Below are positions 1 through 8,911 of a DNA stretch of 63,777 nucleotides, one piece after another. This stretch comes from Actinoplanes flavus. Lineage in GTDB: Bacteria; Actinomycetota; Actinomycetes; Mycobacteriales; Micromonosporaceae. The notes below the pieces were generated by a model. That model worked only from the letters and a program-made list of their open reading frames with translations, ran no database searches and was not told the DNA's origin. The position numbers were made by a program, and so were the translations under genes. The DNA lies in contig NZ_JAGFNS010000001.1 of the NCBI RefSeq assembly GCF_017592555.1, positions 608,819 through 672,595 of the forward strand. Direction: 5' to 3'. Within the stretch, counting starts at the first letter, position 1; each line of letters starts with the position of its first letter.

Positions 1-96
1 CGGCGCTGCGGGCGGCGGGGCGGCGGCGTTCGAACCCCCCCGCGGGGGGGGGGGGGGCCCCGCGGGGGGGGCGCCCCCCCTCCTACTATCCGGGGC
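1..96. other. G/C homopolymer low-complexity stretch, no gene
   Basis: Positions about 35-81 are almost pure runs of C and G, followed by normal sequence just before the first gene. No reading frame with coding character is visible. A second patch of the same kind lies at 55757-55858. The look suggests base-calling or assembly artefact rather than biology. Confidence 0.6.
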
Positions 97-276
97 ATGT
101 ACTTCACCGATCGGGGCATCGAGGAGCTGGTCGAGCGGCGCGGCGAGGAGACCGTGACGCTGGAGTGGCTCGGCGAGCAGCTGCGCACCTTCGTCGACAT
201 GAACCCGGAGTTCGAGACCCCCATCGAGCGTCTCGCCACCTGGCTGGCTCGCGGCGACGAGGACGACGAGGACTAG
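97..276 (+). CDS. Small acidic DUF6104-like protein
   Basis: This 59-residue ORF runs from ATG at 97 to TAG and begins MYFTDRGIEELVERRGEE. It continues with a segment containing FVDMNPEF and ends in an acidic tail (GDEDDED). From memory this matches the DUF6104 family, short actinobacterial proteins of unknown function of about 55-60 residues. Codon use is typical of the genome. It lies 63 nt upstream of pta on the same strand, with a GC-rich hairpin between them. The function is unknown, and the sequence just upstream is degraded-looking homopolymer, so its promoter cannot be judged. Confidence 0.75.
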   Translation: MYFTDRGIEELVERRGEETVTLEWLGEQLRTFVDMNPEFETPIERLATWLARGDEDDED

Positions 277-303
277 ATCACCGGGAGATCCGGGACCTTT
301 GAC

Positions 304-327
304 CCGGCCGGGAGCATGCCCGGCCGG
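304..327 (+). terminator. GC-rich stem-loop before pta
   Basis: CCGGCCGGG and CCCGGCCGG form perfect 9-bp arms around a 6-nt loop. The hairpin ends 12 nt before the pta start and has no clear U-tract. It could terminate the upstream small gene or act as leader structure for pta. Confidence 0.35.
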
Positions 328-339
328 TAGTTTGAAGCC

Positions 340-2409
340 GTGGCACGCAGCGTCTACGTAGCGGGCTTGGGCCCGTCCGTCGGTAAGGGGACCGTGGCAC
401 TCGGCATCGTCGAGGCGCTGTCCCGCCAGGTCGCCTCCGTGGCCGTCTTCCGTCCGATGATCTCCTCCGGCAACCCCGATCCATTGCTCTCCGTGCTCCA
501 CGGGCGCTATCCGGGGCCGGACCCCGCGGAGGCGTTCGGCGTCACCCTGGCCGAGGCGTCCGCGCTGGTCGCCGACGGTCGCTGGGAGGAGCTGATCGGC
601 CGGATCGTGGAGCGCTACCGGGAGGTCGAGCGGCACGCGAGCGCCGTGGTGATCATCGGCAGCGACTTCGCCGACAACCCCGGCGAGGGGCAGGACGAGC
701 TGCCCCGGGAGTTCGCCTTCAACGCCCGGCTGGCGAACGAGTTCGGCAGCGTGGTGGTGCCGGTGGTCAGCGGCGAGGGCCGGTCCCGGGATTCGCTCGC
801 GGCGGCCGCGCGCGGCGCGTACCACTCGCTTGTCGATCTTGGCACGACGGTGGTGGCGGTGATCGCCAACCGGGTGCCGGCAGCGGCTCTGGGTGGTGTG
901 CCCGAAGGGCTGCCGGTGCCGTTCTGGACGCTTCCGGAGGTCCCCGCGATCGCCGCGCCGACCGTCGGGGAGGTGGCCGCCGCGCTGGACGCCGACGTCA
1001 TCGCCGGTTCCGCCGGATCGCTCGAACGGGACGTGCTGGACTACGTGGTCGGCGCCGGGCAGGTGCCGACCGTGCTGGGCGCGCTGACCGACGGGGCGCT
1101 GCTGATCACCGCGGGCGACCGGGCGGACCTGCTGGTGGCGGCGAGCGCGGCGCACGCGGCCGGCAACGTCACGCTGGCCGGTCTGGTGCTGACCCTGGGC
1201 GAGCCGGCCGACGAACGGGCGCTCCGGGTCATCGAGCGCCTCAACACCGGCCTGGCCATGCTGGGCACCAAGACCGACAGCTACCACACGATCGCCGCGG
1301 CCGACCGGATCACGGCTCAGCTCAGCACCCCTCGCAAGATCGACGCGGCACTCGGGATCTTCGAGGAGAACGTGGACACCGCCGAGCTGTCCCGGCTGCT
1401 CGACGTGGCCCGGTCGAGCCGGGTCACGCCGCTGATGTTCGAGAACGATCTGATCGAGAAGGCCCGCGGCGACCGCCGTCACCTGGTGTTGCCGGAGGGC
1501 ACCGAGGAGCGCATCCTGCGGGCCTCGGAGACGCTGCTACGGCGTGGGGTGGCCGACCTCACCCTGCTCGGCGACCCCACCGAGATCAACCGCCGGGCCC
1601 GGGAGATCGGCGTGGAGATCGGCGGCGCCCACCTGGTGGACCCGGCCACGAGCGAGTGGCGGGAGGAGTTCGCCACCCGGTACGCCGAGATCCGCAAGCA
1701 TCGCGGCGTCACCCTGGATCTGGCCTACGACGTGGTCGCCGACGTCAACTACTTCGGCACCCTGATGGTGGCCGGCGGCCTGGCCGACGGCATGGTCTCC
1801 GGCGCCACCCACACCACGGCCGCGACGATCCGCCCGGCCTTCGAGATCATCAAGACGGTGCCCGGGCTGACCGTGGCGTCCAGTGTGTTCTTCATGCTGC
1901 TCGCCGACCGGGTGCTGGTCTACGGCGACTGTGCGGTCAACCCCGACCCGGACGCCGAACAGCTCGCCGACATCGCCCTGTCCTCGGCGCAGACCGCCGC
2001 CGCGTTCGGAATCGAGCCGCGGGTCGCCATGCTGTCCTACTCCACCGGCAGTTCCGGGGCGGGCGCCGACGTGGACAAGGTGGCGGCGGCCACCGCGCTG
2101 GTCCGGCAGCGACGGCCCGATCTGCCGGTCGAGGGCCCGATCCAGTACGACGCGGCGATCGACCCGGCGGTGGCCGCCGCCAAACTGCCCGGCAGCGCGG
2201 TCGCCGGCAAGGCCACGGTCTTCGTCTTCCCGGATCTGAACACCGGCAACAACACCTACAAGGCGGTCCAGCGGTCGGCGAACGCGGTCGCGGTCGGTCC
2301 GGTCATGCAGGGCCTGCGCCGACCGGTCAACGACCTGTCCCGCGGGGCGACGGTCAAGGACATCGTGAACACGGTCGCCATCACGGCGATCCAGGCGGGA
2401 GCGAAATGA
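340..2409 (+). CDS. pta: Phosphate acetyltransferase (long form)
   Basis: Pta interconverts acetyl-CoA plus phosphate with acetyl phosphate plus CoA in the cytosol, feeding acetate kinase. The 689-residue product has the long multidomain layout. It has an N-terminal BioD-like P-loop domain (GPSVGKGT near residues 11-18, where the usual S/T after GK is G), a central DRTGG-type domain around 190-330, and a C-terminal PTA_PTB catalytic domain from about 365 onward (HLVLPEGTEERIL, later SYSTGSSG). Start is GTG at 340, with no strong Shine-Dalgarno. The stop overlaps the ackA start (ATGA), so the pair is an operon with translational coupling. Confidence 0.96.
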   Translation: MARSVYVAGLGPSVGKGTVALGIVEALSRQVASVAVFRPMISSGNPDPLLSVLHGRYPGPDPAEAFGVTLAEASALVADGRWEELIGRIVERYREVERHASAVVIIGSDFADNPGEGQDELPREFAFNARLANEFGSVVVPVVSGEGRSRDSLAAAARGAYHSLVDLGTTVVAVIANRVPAAALGGVPEGLPVPFWTLPEVPAIAAPTVGEVAAALDADVIAGSAGSLERDVLDYVVGAGQVPTVLGALTDGALLITAGDRADLLVAASAAHAAGNVTLAGLVLTLGEPADERALRVIERLNTGLAMLGTKTDSYHTIAAADRITAQLSTPRKIDAALGIFEENVDTAELSRLLDVARSSRVTPLMFENDLIEKARGDRRHLVLPEGTEERILRASETLLRRGVADLTLLGDPTEINRRAREIGVEIGGAHLVDPATSEWREEFATRYAEIRKHRGVTLDLAYDVVADVNYFGTLMVAGGLADGMVSGATHTTAATIRPAFEIIKTVPGLTVASSVFFMLLADRVLVYGDCAVNPDPDAEQLADIALSSAQTAAAFGIEPRVAMLSYSTGSSGAGADVDKVAAATALVRQRRPDLPVEGPIQYDAAIDPAVAAAKLPGSAVAGKATVFVFPDLNTGNNTYKAVQRSANAVAVGPVMQGLRRPVNDLSRGATVKDIVNTVAITAIQAGAK

Positions 2410-3515
2410 CTCGGGTGCTCGTGCTCAACAGCGGCTCGTCGTCGCTGCGATACCGGCTCTTCGAGGATGCGGAGGTGCTGGCCAAAGGCCTGGTCCAGCG
2501 GATCGGCGAGCCCGGCGGCGACGCGACCGACCACGGCGCCGCACTCCGGCGGCTGATGGACGAACTGGACCTGTCCGGGCTGGCCGCGGTCGGGCACCGG
2601 GTGGTGCACGGCGGCGAACGGTTCACCGCCTCGACCGTGGTCGACGACGAGGTGCTGGCGGCCATCGAGGAGCTGATCCCGCTCGCCCCGCTGCACAACC
2701 CGGCCGCGCTGACCGGACTGCGGGTGGCCCGTGACCTGCTGCCCGATGTCCCACAGGTGGCCGTCTTCGACACCGCGTTCCACGCCACGATCCCGCCGGA
2801 GGGCGCGCTCTGGGCGATCGACCGGGAGGTGTCGCGCAAGTGGGGGCTGCGGCGCTACGGGTTCCACGGGACGTCGCACGCGTACGTCTCCCGGGAGACC
2901 GCCCGGCTCCTCGACCGGCCGGTCGCCGACACCAACGTGATCACGCTGCACCTCGGCAACGGGGCCAGCGCCACGGCGGTCCGCGGCGGGCGCAGCGTGG
3001 CCACCTCGATGGGCCTGACCCCGCTGCCCGGGCTGGTGATGGGCACCCGCTCGGGCGACATCGACCCGAGCCTGATCTTCCATCTGCACCGGGTGGCCGG
3101 ACAGTCGCTGGACGAGATCGAGGAGATGCTGACCCGCCGGTCCGGGATGCTCGGCCTGACCGGGGACAACGACATGCGTACGGTGCAGGAGCGGTGGGCG
3201 GCCGGCGATCCGGACGCCACCCTGGCCTTCGAGATCTACTGCCGGCGGATCCGCGAGTACACCGGCTCCTACCTGGCCGTCCTGGGCCGGGTGGACGCCA
3301 TCACCTTCACCGGTGGGGTCGGGGAGAACTCCCGGGAGATCAGGGCGACGACCATGGCGGGCCTGGAGGCCCTCGGCATCGCGGTCGACCCGGACCGCAA
3401 CCGGGCCAACGACGCGATCATCTCTCCCGACGGCTCCCCCGTGACGGTCTGCGTGGTGCCGACCGAGGAGGAGCTGGAGATCGCCTCCGAGGCCCGGAAG
3501 GCGGTCGGGGCCTAG
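2406..3515 (+). CDS. ackA: Acetate kinase
   Basis: AckA interconverts acetyl phosphate and ADP with acetate and ATP, the partner step of Pta. The 369-residue protein is slightly shorter than the usual about 400. It carries the family signatures: LNSGSSSLRYRLF at the N terminus, FHGTSHAYVS near residue 155, LHLGNGAS, and the C-terminal TFTGGVGENS. ATG at 2406 overlaps the pta stop by 4 nt. The stop also overlaps the stop of the convergent small membrane gene by 4 nt at 3512-3515. Confidence 0.97.
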   Translation: MTRVLVLNSGSSSLRYRLFEDAEVLAKGLVQRIGEPGGDATDHGAALRRLMDELDLSGLAAVGHRVVHGGERFTASTVVDDEVLAAIEELIPLAPLHNPAALTGLRVARDLLPDVPQVAVFDTAFHATIPPEGALWAIDREVSRKWGLRRYGFHGTSHAYVSRETARLLDRPVADTNVITLHLGNGASATAVRGGRSVATSMGLTPLPGLVMGTRSGDIDPSLIFHLHRVAGQSLDEIEEMLTRRSGMLGLTGDNDMRTVQERWAAGDPDATLAFEIYCRRIREYTGSYLAVLGRVDAITFTGGVGENSREIRATTMAGLEALGIAVDPDRNRANDAIISPDGSPVTVCVVPTEEELEIASEARKAVGA

Positions 3516-3670
3516 AGCACCAGCCAGGCCAGCACGGCGATCAGCACGACCGCCACGGCGCCGCCGACGAGGTAGGGCATCTTGGACGGTGCCGCGTCGT
3601 CCGGTGTCGTCCGGGAGAAGGCCCGGAACGCCTCGGTGTTACCGCTCGGGTCGACTTGGTTGTCAGGCAT
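3512..3670 (-). CDS. Small single-pass membrane protein
   Basis: This 52-residue protein has a hydrophilic N-terminal 30 residues (MPDNQVDPSGN...) and one C-terminal hydrophobic helix (YLVGGAVAVVLIAVLAWLVL) ending at the stop. It is a tail-anchored type of unknown function. I chose ATG at 3670. The frame is open to 3712, but the extra residues overlap the promoter region of the next gene. The stop codon overlaps that of ackA tail to tail. No family was recognised. Confidence 0.6.
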   Translation of the reverse strand: MPDNQVDPSGNTEAFRAFSRTTPDDAAPSKMPYLVGGAVAVVLIAVLAWLVL

Positions 3671-3778
3671 GGGGCCGACCCTAACCACACCGGTCAAGGT
3701 TGGCGAAACCAATCCACCTGTTCGGCGGAACCCGGTGTGATGTCCACTACCAGGGAACTCTGATCTTTCGACGGCACA

Positions 3779-4624
3779 ATGGTCGGCGTGTTGCGCCGTT
3801 CTCTCCTCGCCCTAGCCGCCACGGCCGGTCTGGCCGCCTGCGGCTCCGATCCGCGGCCGGCTCCCCGCCCGTCGCCCGTTCCGGAGAAGAAGACCACCAC
3901 CCTCACCGGTACGGTCGAGGTCGCCCTCAACCGCGGCGGCGGCCGTGCCCTGCCGACCAAGGTGTGGCTGCCCGCCGCCACCGGGGCCCGCCCGCTGATC
4001 TACTTCAGCCACGGCCTGACCTCCCAGCCCGACGACTACGCCGAACTGCTGACCGCCTGGCAGGCCGCCGGTTTCGTGGTGGCCGCCCCGAAGTACCCGC
4101 ACACCTGGCACGAGGCTCCCGAGTTCAACGCCGACGACATCGTCAACCAGCCCGCCGACGCCCAGTTCGTGATCACCGAGGTGCTGAAGGCGCTGCCCGA
4201 CCGGATCGACGCGAACCGGATCGCGGCGGCCGGGCACTCGGCCGGCGCCATCACCACGATCGGCCTGTTCAGCGGCAGCCGGGACGAGCGGCTCAAGGCC
4301 GGGGTGCTGATCGCCGGCCGGCAGATGCCGCAGCCCGCCCCGTTCGCCGGCACGCCGTCGCCGCTGCTGTTCGTCCAGGGCAAGCTCGACGAGACGGTGA
4401 CCTACGAGCAGGCGTACGGCGCCTACAACGAGGTGACCTGGCCCAAGGGCTTCCTGGAGCTTCCGCAGGGCACCCACCTGCCGCACCGGGACCAGCCGGC
4501 CGTGGTGGCCGCCACCACCACGGATTTCTGGCGCTGGACCCTGGACGGCGACGAGGCCGCCAAGACGAAACTGCCGCAGGACGTGGCCGCCACCGGCGTG
4601 GCCGGCCTGACCAGCACCTTCTAG
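3779..4624 (+). CDS. Secreted lipoprotein, alpha/beta hydrolase
   Basis: This 281-residue product starts with a lipoprotein signal peptide (LRRSLLALAATAGLAAC, lipobox Cys at about residue 21). A Pro-rich linker and an alpha/beta-hydrolase fold follow. HGLTS forms the oxyanion region, GHSAG near residue 153 is the nucleophile elbow, LLFVQGKLDE carries the likely Asp, and GTHLPH supplies the His. It resembles the chlorophyllase/PET-hydrolase-like group of extracytoplasmic esterases. The substrate is unknown. The start could be ATG 3779 or GTG 3788. Its stop overlaps the stop of the convergent reductase gene. Confidence 0.82.
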   Translation: MVGVLRRSLLALAATAGLAACGSDPRPAPRPSPVPEKKTTTLTGTVEVALNRGGGRALPTKVWLPAATGARPLIYFSHGLTSQPDDYAELLTAWQAAGFVVAAPKYPHTWHEAPEFNADDIVNQPADAQFVITEVLKALPDRIDANRIAAAGHSAGAITTIGLFSGSRDERLKAGVLIAGRQMPQPAPFAGTPSPLLFVQGKLDETVTYEQAYGAYNEVTWPKGFLELPQGTHLPHRDQPAVVAATTTDFWRWTLDGDEAAKTKLPQDVAATGVAGLTSTF

Positions 4625-5562
4625 AACGCGACGACGACCTTCCCGAAGACGTCACCGTCGGCGAGGCGGGCGAACGCCTCGCCGACCGCGTCGAACCCGA
4701 AGGTCGCATCGATCACCGGGCGGGCCTTACCGGACGCCACCAGCGCGAGCAGGGCGGCCAGCTCGTCCGGGGTGCCCATGCTGCTGCCCAGGATCTCCAG
4801 CTGCATGGCGAAGACCCGGCGCAGGTCGACCTGGGCCAGGTGCCCGGCGGTCGCCCCGCACACCACGATCCGGGCGCCCGGGGCGGAACACTTCATCGAA
4901 TGCTCGAAGGTGGGCGCGCCGACCGACTCGATCACCACGTCGACGCGCTCCGGCAGCCGGGCGCCGGACTCCACCGCGGTGGCGCCCAGCTCGGCGATCC
5001 GCTCCCGCTTGGCGGCGTCGCGGCTGGTCACGTACACCCGCTTGCCGAGGCCCGCGGCGAGCGCCACGGCCGCCGTGGACACCCCGCCGCCGGCGCCCTG
5101 GACCAGCACCGAACCGGCCTCGGCGACCCGGCCCCGGGTGAACAGCATGTGGTAGGCGGTGAGCCAGGCGGTCGGCAGGCAGGCGGCCTCCGCGAAGGAC
5201 ACCCCCGCCGGCAGCGGGATCAGATTCTCCCGGGGCGCGGCGAGACGCTCGGCCAGCGTGCCCGGGTGCCGCTCGGAGAAGAGCGAGAAGCCCCGTGGAT
5301 CGGCCTTGTCCTCGACCACCGGGTAGACCACGACCTCGTTGCCGTCCGGGTCCACCCCGGCCGCGTCACAGCCGAGGATCATCGGCAGCCGGTCGGCGGG
5401 CAGACCGACCCCGCGCAGGGACCAGATGTCGTGGTGGTTGAGCGATGACGCCCGTACGTCGACGGGCACCCAGCCGTCCGGGACGGAGAACGGCAGGTCA
5501 CCCACGGTCAGGCCGTCGAGCGGCGCGTCGGGGTGCAGGGCGGAGGCGTAAGCAGCTCGCAT
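4621..5562 (-). CDS. Zinc-independent medium-chain dehydrogenase / quinone oxidoreductase-like
   Basis: This 313-residue member of the MDR superfamily has a GroES-like N-terminal domain (LNHHDIWSLRG, about residue 42). Its Rossmann domain carries the nucleotide-binding glycine motif VQGAGGGVSTAA near residue 155. The catalytic-zinc Cys/His set of alcohol dehydrogenases is not evident, which fits a quinone-oxidoreductase or enoyl-reductase-like NAD(P)H enzyme. The substrate cannot be assigned. It lies downstream of malic enzyme on the same strand, separated by a stem-loop. Confidence 0.85.
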   Translation of the reverse strand: MRAAYASALHPDAPLDGLTVGDLPFSVPDGWVPVDVRASSLNHHDIWSLRGVGLPADRLPMILGCDAAGVDPDGNEVVVYPVVEDKADPRGFSLFSERHPGTLAERLAAPRENLIPLPAGVSFAEAACLPTAWLTAYHMLFTRGRVAEAGSVLVQGAGGGVSTAAVALAAGLGKRVYVTSRDAAKRERIAELGATAVESGARLPERVDVVIESVGAPTFEHSMKCSAPGARIVVCGATAGHLAQVDLRRVFAMQLEILGSSMGTPDELAALLALVASGKARPVIDATFGFDAVGEAFARLADGDVFGKVVVAF

Positions 5563-5580
5563 GACCCGACCTTAGGACTG

Positions 5581-5614
5581 GTTCAGGGGACCACAGAAGC
5601 GTGATCCCCTGAAC
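5581..5614 (-). terminator. Stem-loop between malic enzyme and the MDR gene
   Basis: GTTCAGGGGA and TCCCCTGAAC form perfect 10-bp arms with a 14-nt loop. It lies after the malic-enzyme stop and 19 nt before the MDR start, both minus strand. It is a candidate terminator of the malic-enzyme transcript, or a leader hairpin. Confidence 0.5.
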
Positions 5615-5622
5615 ACCGTCGA

Positions 5623-6855
5623 CTAAACGCTCTGCCGCTCCTGGGCCGGAACGGGCGAGGCGGCCCGGCGGGCGACCCCGTCCTCGATCGCGGCCGCGGC
5701 GACGGCGGCGGCCACCGCCGGGGCGACCCGCGGGTCGAGCGGCGACGGCACGATCGCCTCCGGGCGGAGGTCGTCGGCGACGATGGCGGCGATCGCGTCG
5801 GCCGCCGCCACCTTCATCCGGTCGGTGATCGTGGTGGCCCGGACGTCCAGCGCGCCCCGGAAGATCCCGGGGAAGGCCAGCACGTTGTTGATCTGGTTCG
5901 GGAAGTCGCTGCGGCCGGTCGCGACGATCGCCGCGTACTGGTGCGCGATCGCCGGCGGAACCTCCGGCGTCGGGTTGGCCAGCGCGAAGATGATCGCGCC
6001 CGGCGCCATGCCGGTCAGCGCCTCCTCCGGGATGCTGCCGCCGGAGACGCCGACGAGCACGTCGGCGCCGATCAGCGCCTCGGCGATCCCCCCGGTACGC
6101 CCGGAGACGTTCGTGACGGCGCCCAGCTCGGCCTTCATCCCGCTCAGGTCGCCGCGCTCGGCGTGGATGATGCCGCGCGAGTCGACCACGATCATGTTGG
6201 CGCCCTGGACACCGGCCGCCATCAGGGTGTTGGTGATCGCGACACCGGCCGCGCCGGCCCCGCTCACGACGACGCGCAGGTCACCGAAGGAGCGGCCGAG
6301 CAGCTTCGCGGCGTTGCGCAGGGCGGCCAGCGTGACGACCGCGGTGCCGTGCTGGTCGTCGTGGAAGACCGGGATGTCCAGCTCGGCGTCGAGACGGCGC
6401 TCGATCTCGAAGCAGCGCGGCGCGCTGATGTCCTCGAGGTTGATCCCGCCGAACGACGGCGCCATCGCCTTGACCGTGGCGATGATGCCCTCGACGTCCT
6501 GGGTGTCCAGCACGATCGGGATCGAGTCGACGCCGCCGAACTGCTTGAACAGGACCGACTTGCCCTCCATGACCGGCATGGCGGCCTTGGGACCGATGTT
6601 GCCGAGACCCAGGACGGCGGATCCGTCGGTGACCACGGCGACCGTGTTCGACGTCCAGGTGTAGTCGGAGTAGAGCGACTCGTCCTCGGCGATCGCCTCG
6701 CACACCCGGGCGACACCCGGCGTGTAGGCCAGCGAGAGGTCGTCGCGGCTGGCCAGCGGGACTGTCGCGCTCATCGTCATCTTGCCCCGGCGGTGCAGGT
6801 CGAAGACGGGATCGGCGGCGAGGGCGGGATCGAGTTCGAAACTGAAGAAAGACAC
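5623..6855 (-). CDS. NAD(P)-dependent malic enzyme
   Basis: This enzyme decarboxylates malate to pyruvate with NAD(P) reduction. The 410-residue short form (no phosphotransacetylase domain) shows SLAYTPGVARVCEAIAED near residue 40. It also has VTDGSAVLGLGNIGP, the metal/substrate segment PVFHDDQHGTAVV, and the Rossmann motif VVSGAGAAGVAI. The frame is open back to 6963. I chose GTG at 6855 because GGAG lies 7 nt upstream and because family N termini begin near the FELDPALAADP segment. It has a single-gene unit upstream of a stem-loop. Confidence 0.93.
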   Translation of the reverse strand: MSFFSFELDPALAADPVFDLHRRGKMTMSATVPLASRDDLSLAYTPGVARVCEAIAEDESLYSDYTWTSNTVAVVTDGSAVLGLGNIGPKAAMPVMEGKSVLFKQFGGVDSIPIVLDTQDVEGIIATVKAMAPSFGGINLEDISAPRCFEIERRLDAELDIPVFHDDQHGTAVVTLAALRNAAKLLGRSFGDLRVVVSGAGAAGVAITNTLMAAGVQGANMIVVDSRGIIHAERGDLSGMKAELGAVTNVSGRTGGIAEALIGADVLVGVSGGSIPEEALTGMAPGAIIFALANPTPEVPPAIAHQYAAIVATGRSDFPNQINNVLAFPGIFRGALDVRATTITDRMKVAAADAIAAIVADDLRPEAIVPSPLDPRVAPAVAAAVAAAAIEDGVARRAASPVPAQERQSV

Positions 6856-6994
6856 GGTGAAACTCCACACTGCATCGACATTGATACGTGGCACCAGCGG
6901 GTCCTGGTCGCGAGTATGCGCCAGGCGGCGGTGCATGCGGGGATCACCCGGTAAACCGTCCACAGCACGGGTGTGCGCTGGGGATTAGAGGACA

Positions 6995-7306
6995 CTAACG
7001 TAACCGGAAGGGTCTCGGGTAGTAGCGAAATATCACACGCCCGATGACATCAGCGACGCCGTGAGCACGGGAATCGTCCTCCACGAACTGATTGTCACCG
7101 ACCAGCCACCACCCGCCGTCACGCATTTCCACCGCCCGTTTCACCACCAGCAGACCGGGCCGGGAACGGAACTCGCCGACCACGATGTCCCCGGCCCTTA
7201 CCTGATCCGCTCCCCGGCGCACGATGAGGGCGTCCCCGGACCGGAGGGTCGGAGCCATCGAGGGCCCGTTCACAAGCACGGCGAACAGTGGTAATTGCCA
7301 TCTCAA
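6995..7306 (-). CDS. sodX: Nickel-SOD maturation protease (S24/S26 family)
   Basis: SodX-type proteases remove the propeptide of nickel superoxide dismutase so the nickel hook can form. The 103-residue product shows the signal-peptidase-like catalytic Ser in NGPSMAPTLRSGD, the Lys in LLVVKRAVE, and the box GGWWLVGDN. I chose the TTG at 7306, preceded by CGGAGG at 9 nt. Another TTG at 7336 would add 10 residues. It is divergent from sodN with about 85 nt between starts. In Streptomyces the two genes are usually read in the same direction. Confidence 0.85.
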   Translation of the reverse strand: MRWQLPLFAVLVNGPSMAPTLRSGDALIVRRGADQVRAGDIVVGEFRSRPGLLVVKRAVEMRDGGWWLVGDNQFVEDDSRAHGVADVIGRVIFRYYPRPFRLR

Positions 7307-7391
7307 CGCATCAAGCCTCCGTCGCGTTACGTTCAAGCTGTAAGGGGTAGGGTCAATCCCGGATCATCGCAAACTCTATGGAGGAGTCCTG

Positions 7392-7796
7392 ATGCGACTT
7401 CCGCGTTTCCTCACCCCGCGCACCGTGGCCAGCGCCCACTGCGACCTGCCGTGCGGCGTCTACGACCCGGCCCAGGCCCGGATCGAGGCCGAGTCGATCA
7501 AGGCGATCGCCGAGAAGTACCAGGGGAACACCGACCCCGAGTTCCGCACCCGGGCCATCCTCATCAAGGAGCAGCGGGCCGAGCTGGTCAAGCACCACCT
7601 CTGGGTCCTGTGGACGGACTACTTCAAGGCCCCGCACTTCGAGAAGTACCCGAACCTGCACCAGCTCTTCAACGAGGCCACCAAGCTCGCCGGCGCCGCG
7701 GGCGCCAAGGGCTCGGTCGACCCGGCGATCGCCGAGCAGCTGCTCGGCAAGATCGAGGAGATCTCCAAGATCTTCTGGGAGACCAAGCAGGCCTGA
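7392..7796 (+). CDS. sodN: Nickel-dependent superoxide dismutase
   Basis: SodN dismutates superoxide with a nickel centre. The 134-residue precursor has a 15-residue propeptide (MRLPRFLTPRTVASA) followed by the nickel hook HCDLPCGVYDP, whose His1, Cys2 and Cys6 bind nickel after cleavage. The rest is the four-helix-bundle body, the usual size for the family. GAGGAG lies 5 nt before ATG. A strong hairpin follows the stop. The neighbour sodX supplies maturation. Nickel-responsive control (Nur) is usual for the family, but I could not assign a Nur box. Confidence 0.97.
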   Translation: MRLPRFLTPRTVASAHCDLPCGVYDPAQARIEAESIKAIAEKYQGNTDPEFRTRAILIKEQRAELVKHHLWVLWTDYFKAPHFEKYPNLHQLFNEATKLAGAAGAKGSVDPAIAEQLLGKIEEISKIFWETKQA

Positions 7797-7806
7797 TCCG
7801 CGCCTG

Positions 7807-7847
7807 CGCCGACGGCCGGCCCGCCCCGTGCGAGCCGGCCGTCGGCG
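7807..7847 (+). terminator. sodN terminator hairpin
   Basis: Perfect 14-bp arms (left CGCCGACGGCCGGC, right its complement) enclose a 13-nt loop, 10 nt after the sodN stop. A T-containing tail begins about 10 nt later. Confidence 0.65.
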
Positions 7848-7962
7848 TCTCACACCCCCGTTTTCCACGCCATATCACCCACACATCGGAACTGGCGGTC
7901 ACCGGGTGCTCCCGCAGCGTCCCGCAGCCGCTAGAGTCTCCCCCATCGGGAGGAGGGTTCGG

Positions 7963-8370
7963 GTGACTCAGCTGATGGACACGGAGCCGGTCGTCGGAGA
8001 CGACGTCGTACTACTGACGGTGCCCGCCGACGGCGGCTACCTCAGCGTCCTCCGGACGGCCACCGCCGGCTTGGCGGCCCGCCTGCACTTCGCCCTCGAC
8101 GAGATCGAGGACCTGCGCATCGCCGTCGACGAGGCGTGCGCCATGCTGCTGGCCATCGCCACCCGCGGCGCCGAGCTCGAGTGCCGCTTCGCGGTCACCG
8201 ACGACGCCCTCACGGTCGAGGTCACCGTCGCCACCGTCCGCGGCGCCCGCCTCCCCTCCGAGTCGTCCTTCGCGTGGAAGGTCCTCACCGCCCTGACCAC
8301 GAGCGCCGCCGCCGAGGCCAACGGCCGCCAGGCCACCATCCGCCTCCTGACCCGCCGCACCGAGTTCTGA
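7963..8370 (+). CDS. RsbW-like anti-sigma serine kinase / ATP-binding regulator
   Basis: This 135-residue protein has a GHKL-type ATPase fold typical of RsbW/SpoIIAB anti-sigma factors. DEIEDLRIAVDEACAMLLAIA supplies the N-box region, where N is replaced by D/E, as in many actinobacterial members. Start GTG 7963 has AGGAGG 6 nt upstream. Members normally sit immediately before a SigF/SigB-type sigma gene that they inhibit. Here no sigma gene follows, only about 2 kb of repeats. The partner is unknown. Confidence 0.85.
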   Translation: MTQLMDTEPVVGDDVVLLTVPADGGYLSVLRTATAGLAARLHFALDEIEDLRIAVDEACAMLLAIATRGAELECRFAVTDDALTVEVTVATVRGARLPSESSFAWKVLTALTTSAAAEANGRQATIRLLTRRTEF

Positions 8371-8733
8371 CCCCGGCGACACTCACCCCGCCCGGTCCGC
8401 TTCCGCTTCACCCCCTTCCCCGGTACGCGCGACCCCGCCCCGCCGCACCCACCCCGCCCCGCCGCGCCCCGCGACCACCTGCCCCCTCAAGGCCGTGCCG
8501 CGCCCGCCGGGCGTGAGCGGCACCTCCCCCTCACCCCCCACCCCCCACCACCCGAACCCAATGAGCCGGTGACCCAGACGTCCCCCACCCGATGCGCTGG
8601 CATGACGTCCACCCGGCCACCAAACACCCACCCCCCACACCCAGCACCACCACTCACACCAAGCACCACCGGCCCACCCACAGCCAAAGCGGCCGCCCCC
8701 ACCCTCACCCCCACCGCCACCGCACCCGCACCC

Positions 8734-8789
8734 GCACCGGCACCGGCACCGGCACCGGCACCGGCACCGGCACCGGCACCGGCACCGGC
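8734..8789. repeat. GCACCG microsatellite
   Basis: About nine uninterrupted GCACCG copies run directly into the first 48-bp hairpin unit at 8790. A second tract of about seven copies at 9540-9583 runs directly into the unit at 9584. The shared junction suggests slippage next to the hairpins. Confidence 0.9.
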
Positions 8790-8911
8790 GATCTTGAGTA
8801 ATCGCCCACCCAATTCGGTGGCAAAACGCCCAAGATCCCGCCACCCGACACCCACCACCCACACCCAGCCCCTCCGGCCCACCAGCCCCACCAGACCCAC
8901 CAGCCCCACCA

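Noticed and set aside
20..60. GTTCGAAC resembling a tRNA T-loop near the window start
   Set aside because: No acceptor, D or anticodon arms can be drawn, and the surrounding sequence is homopolymer artefact.
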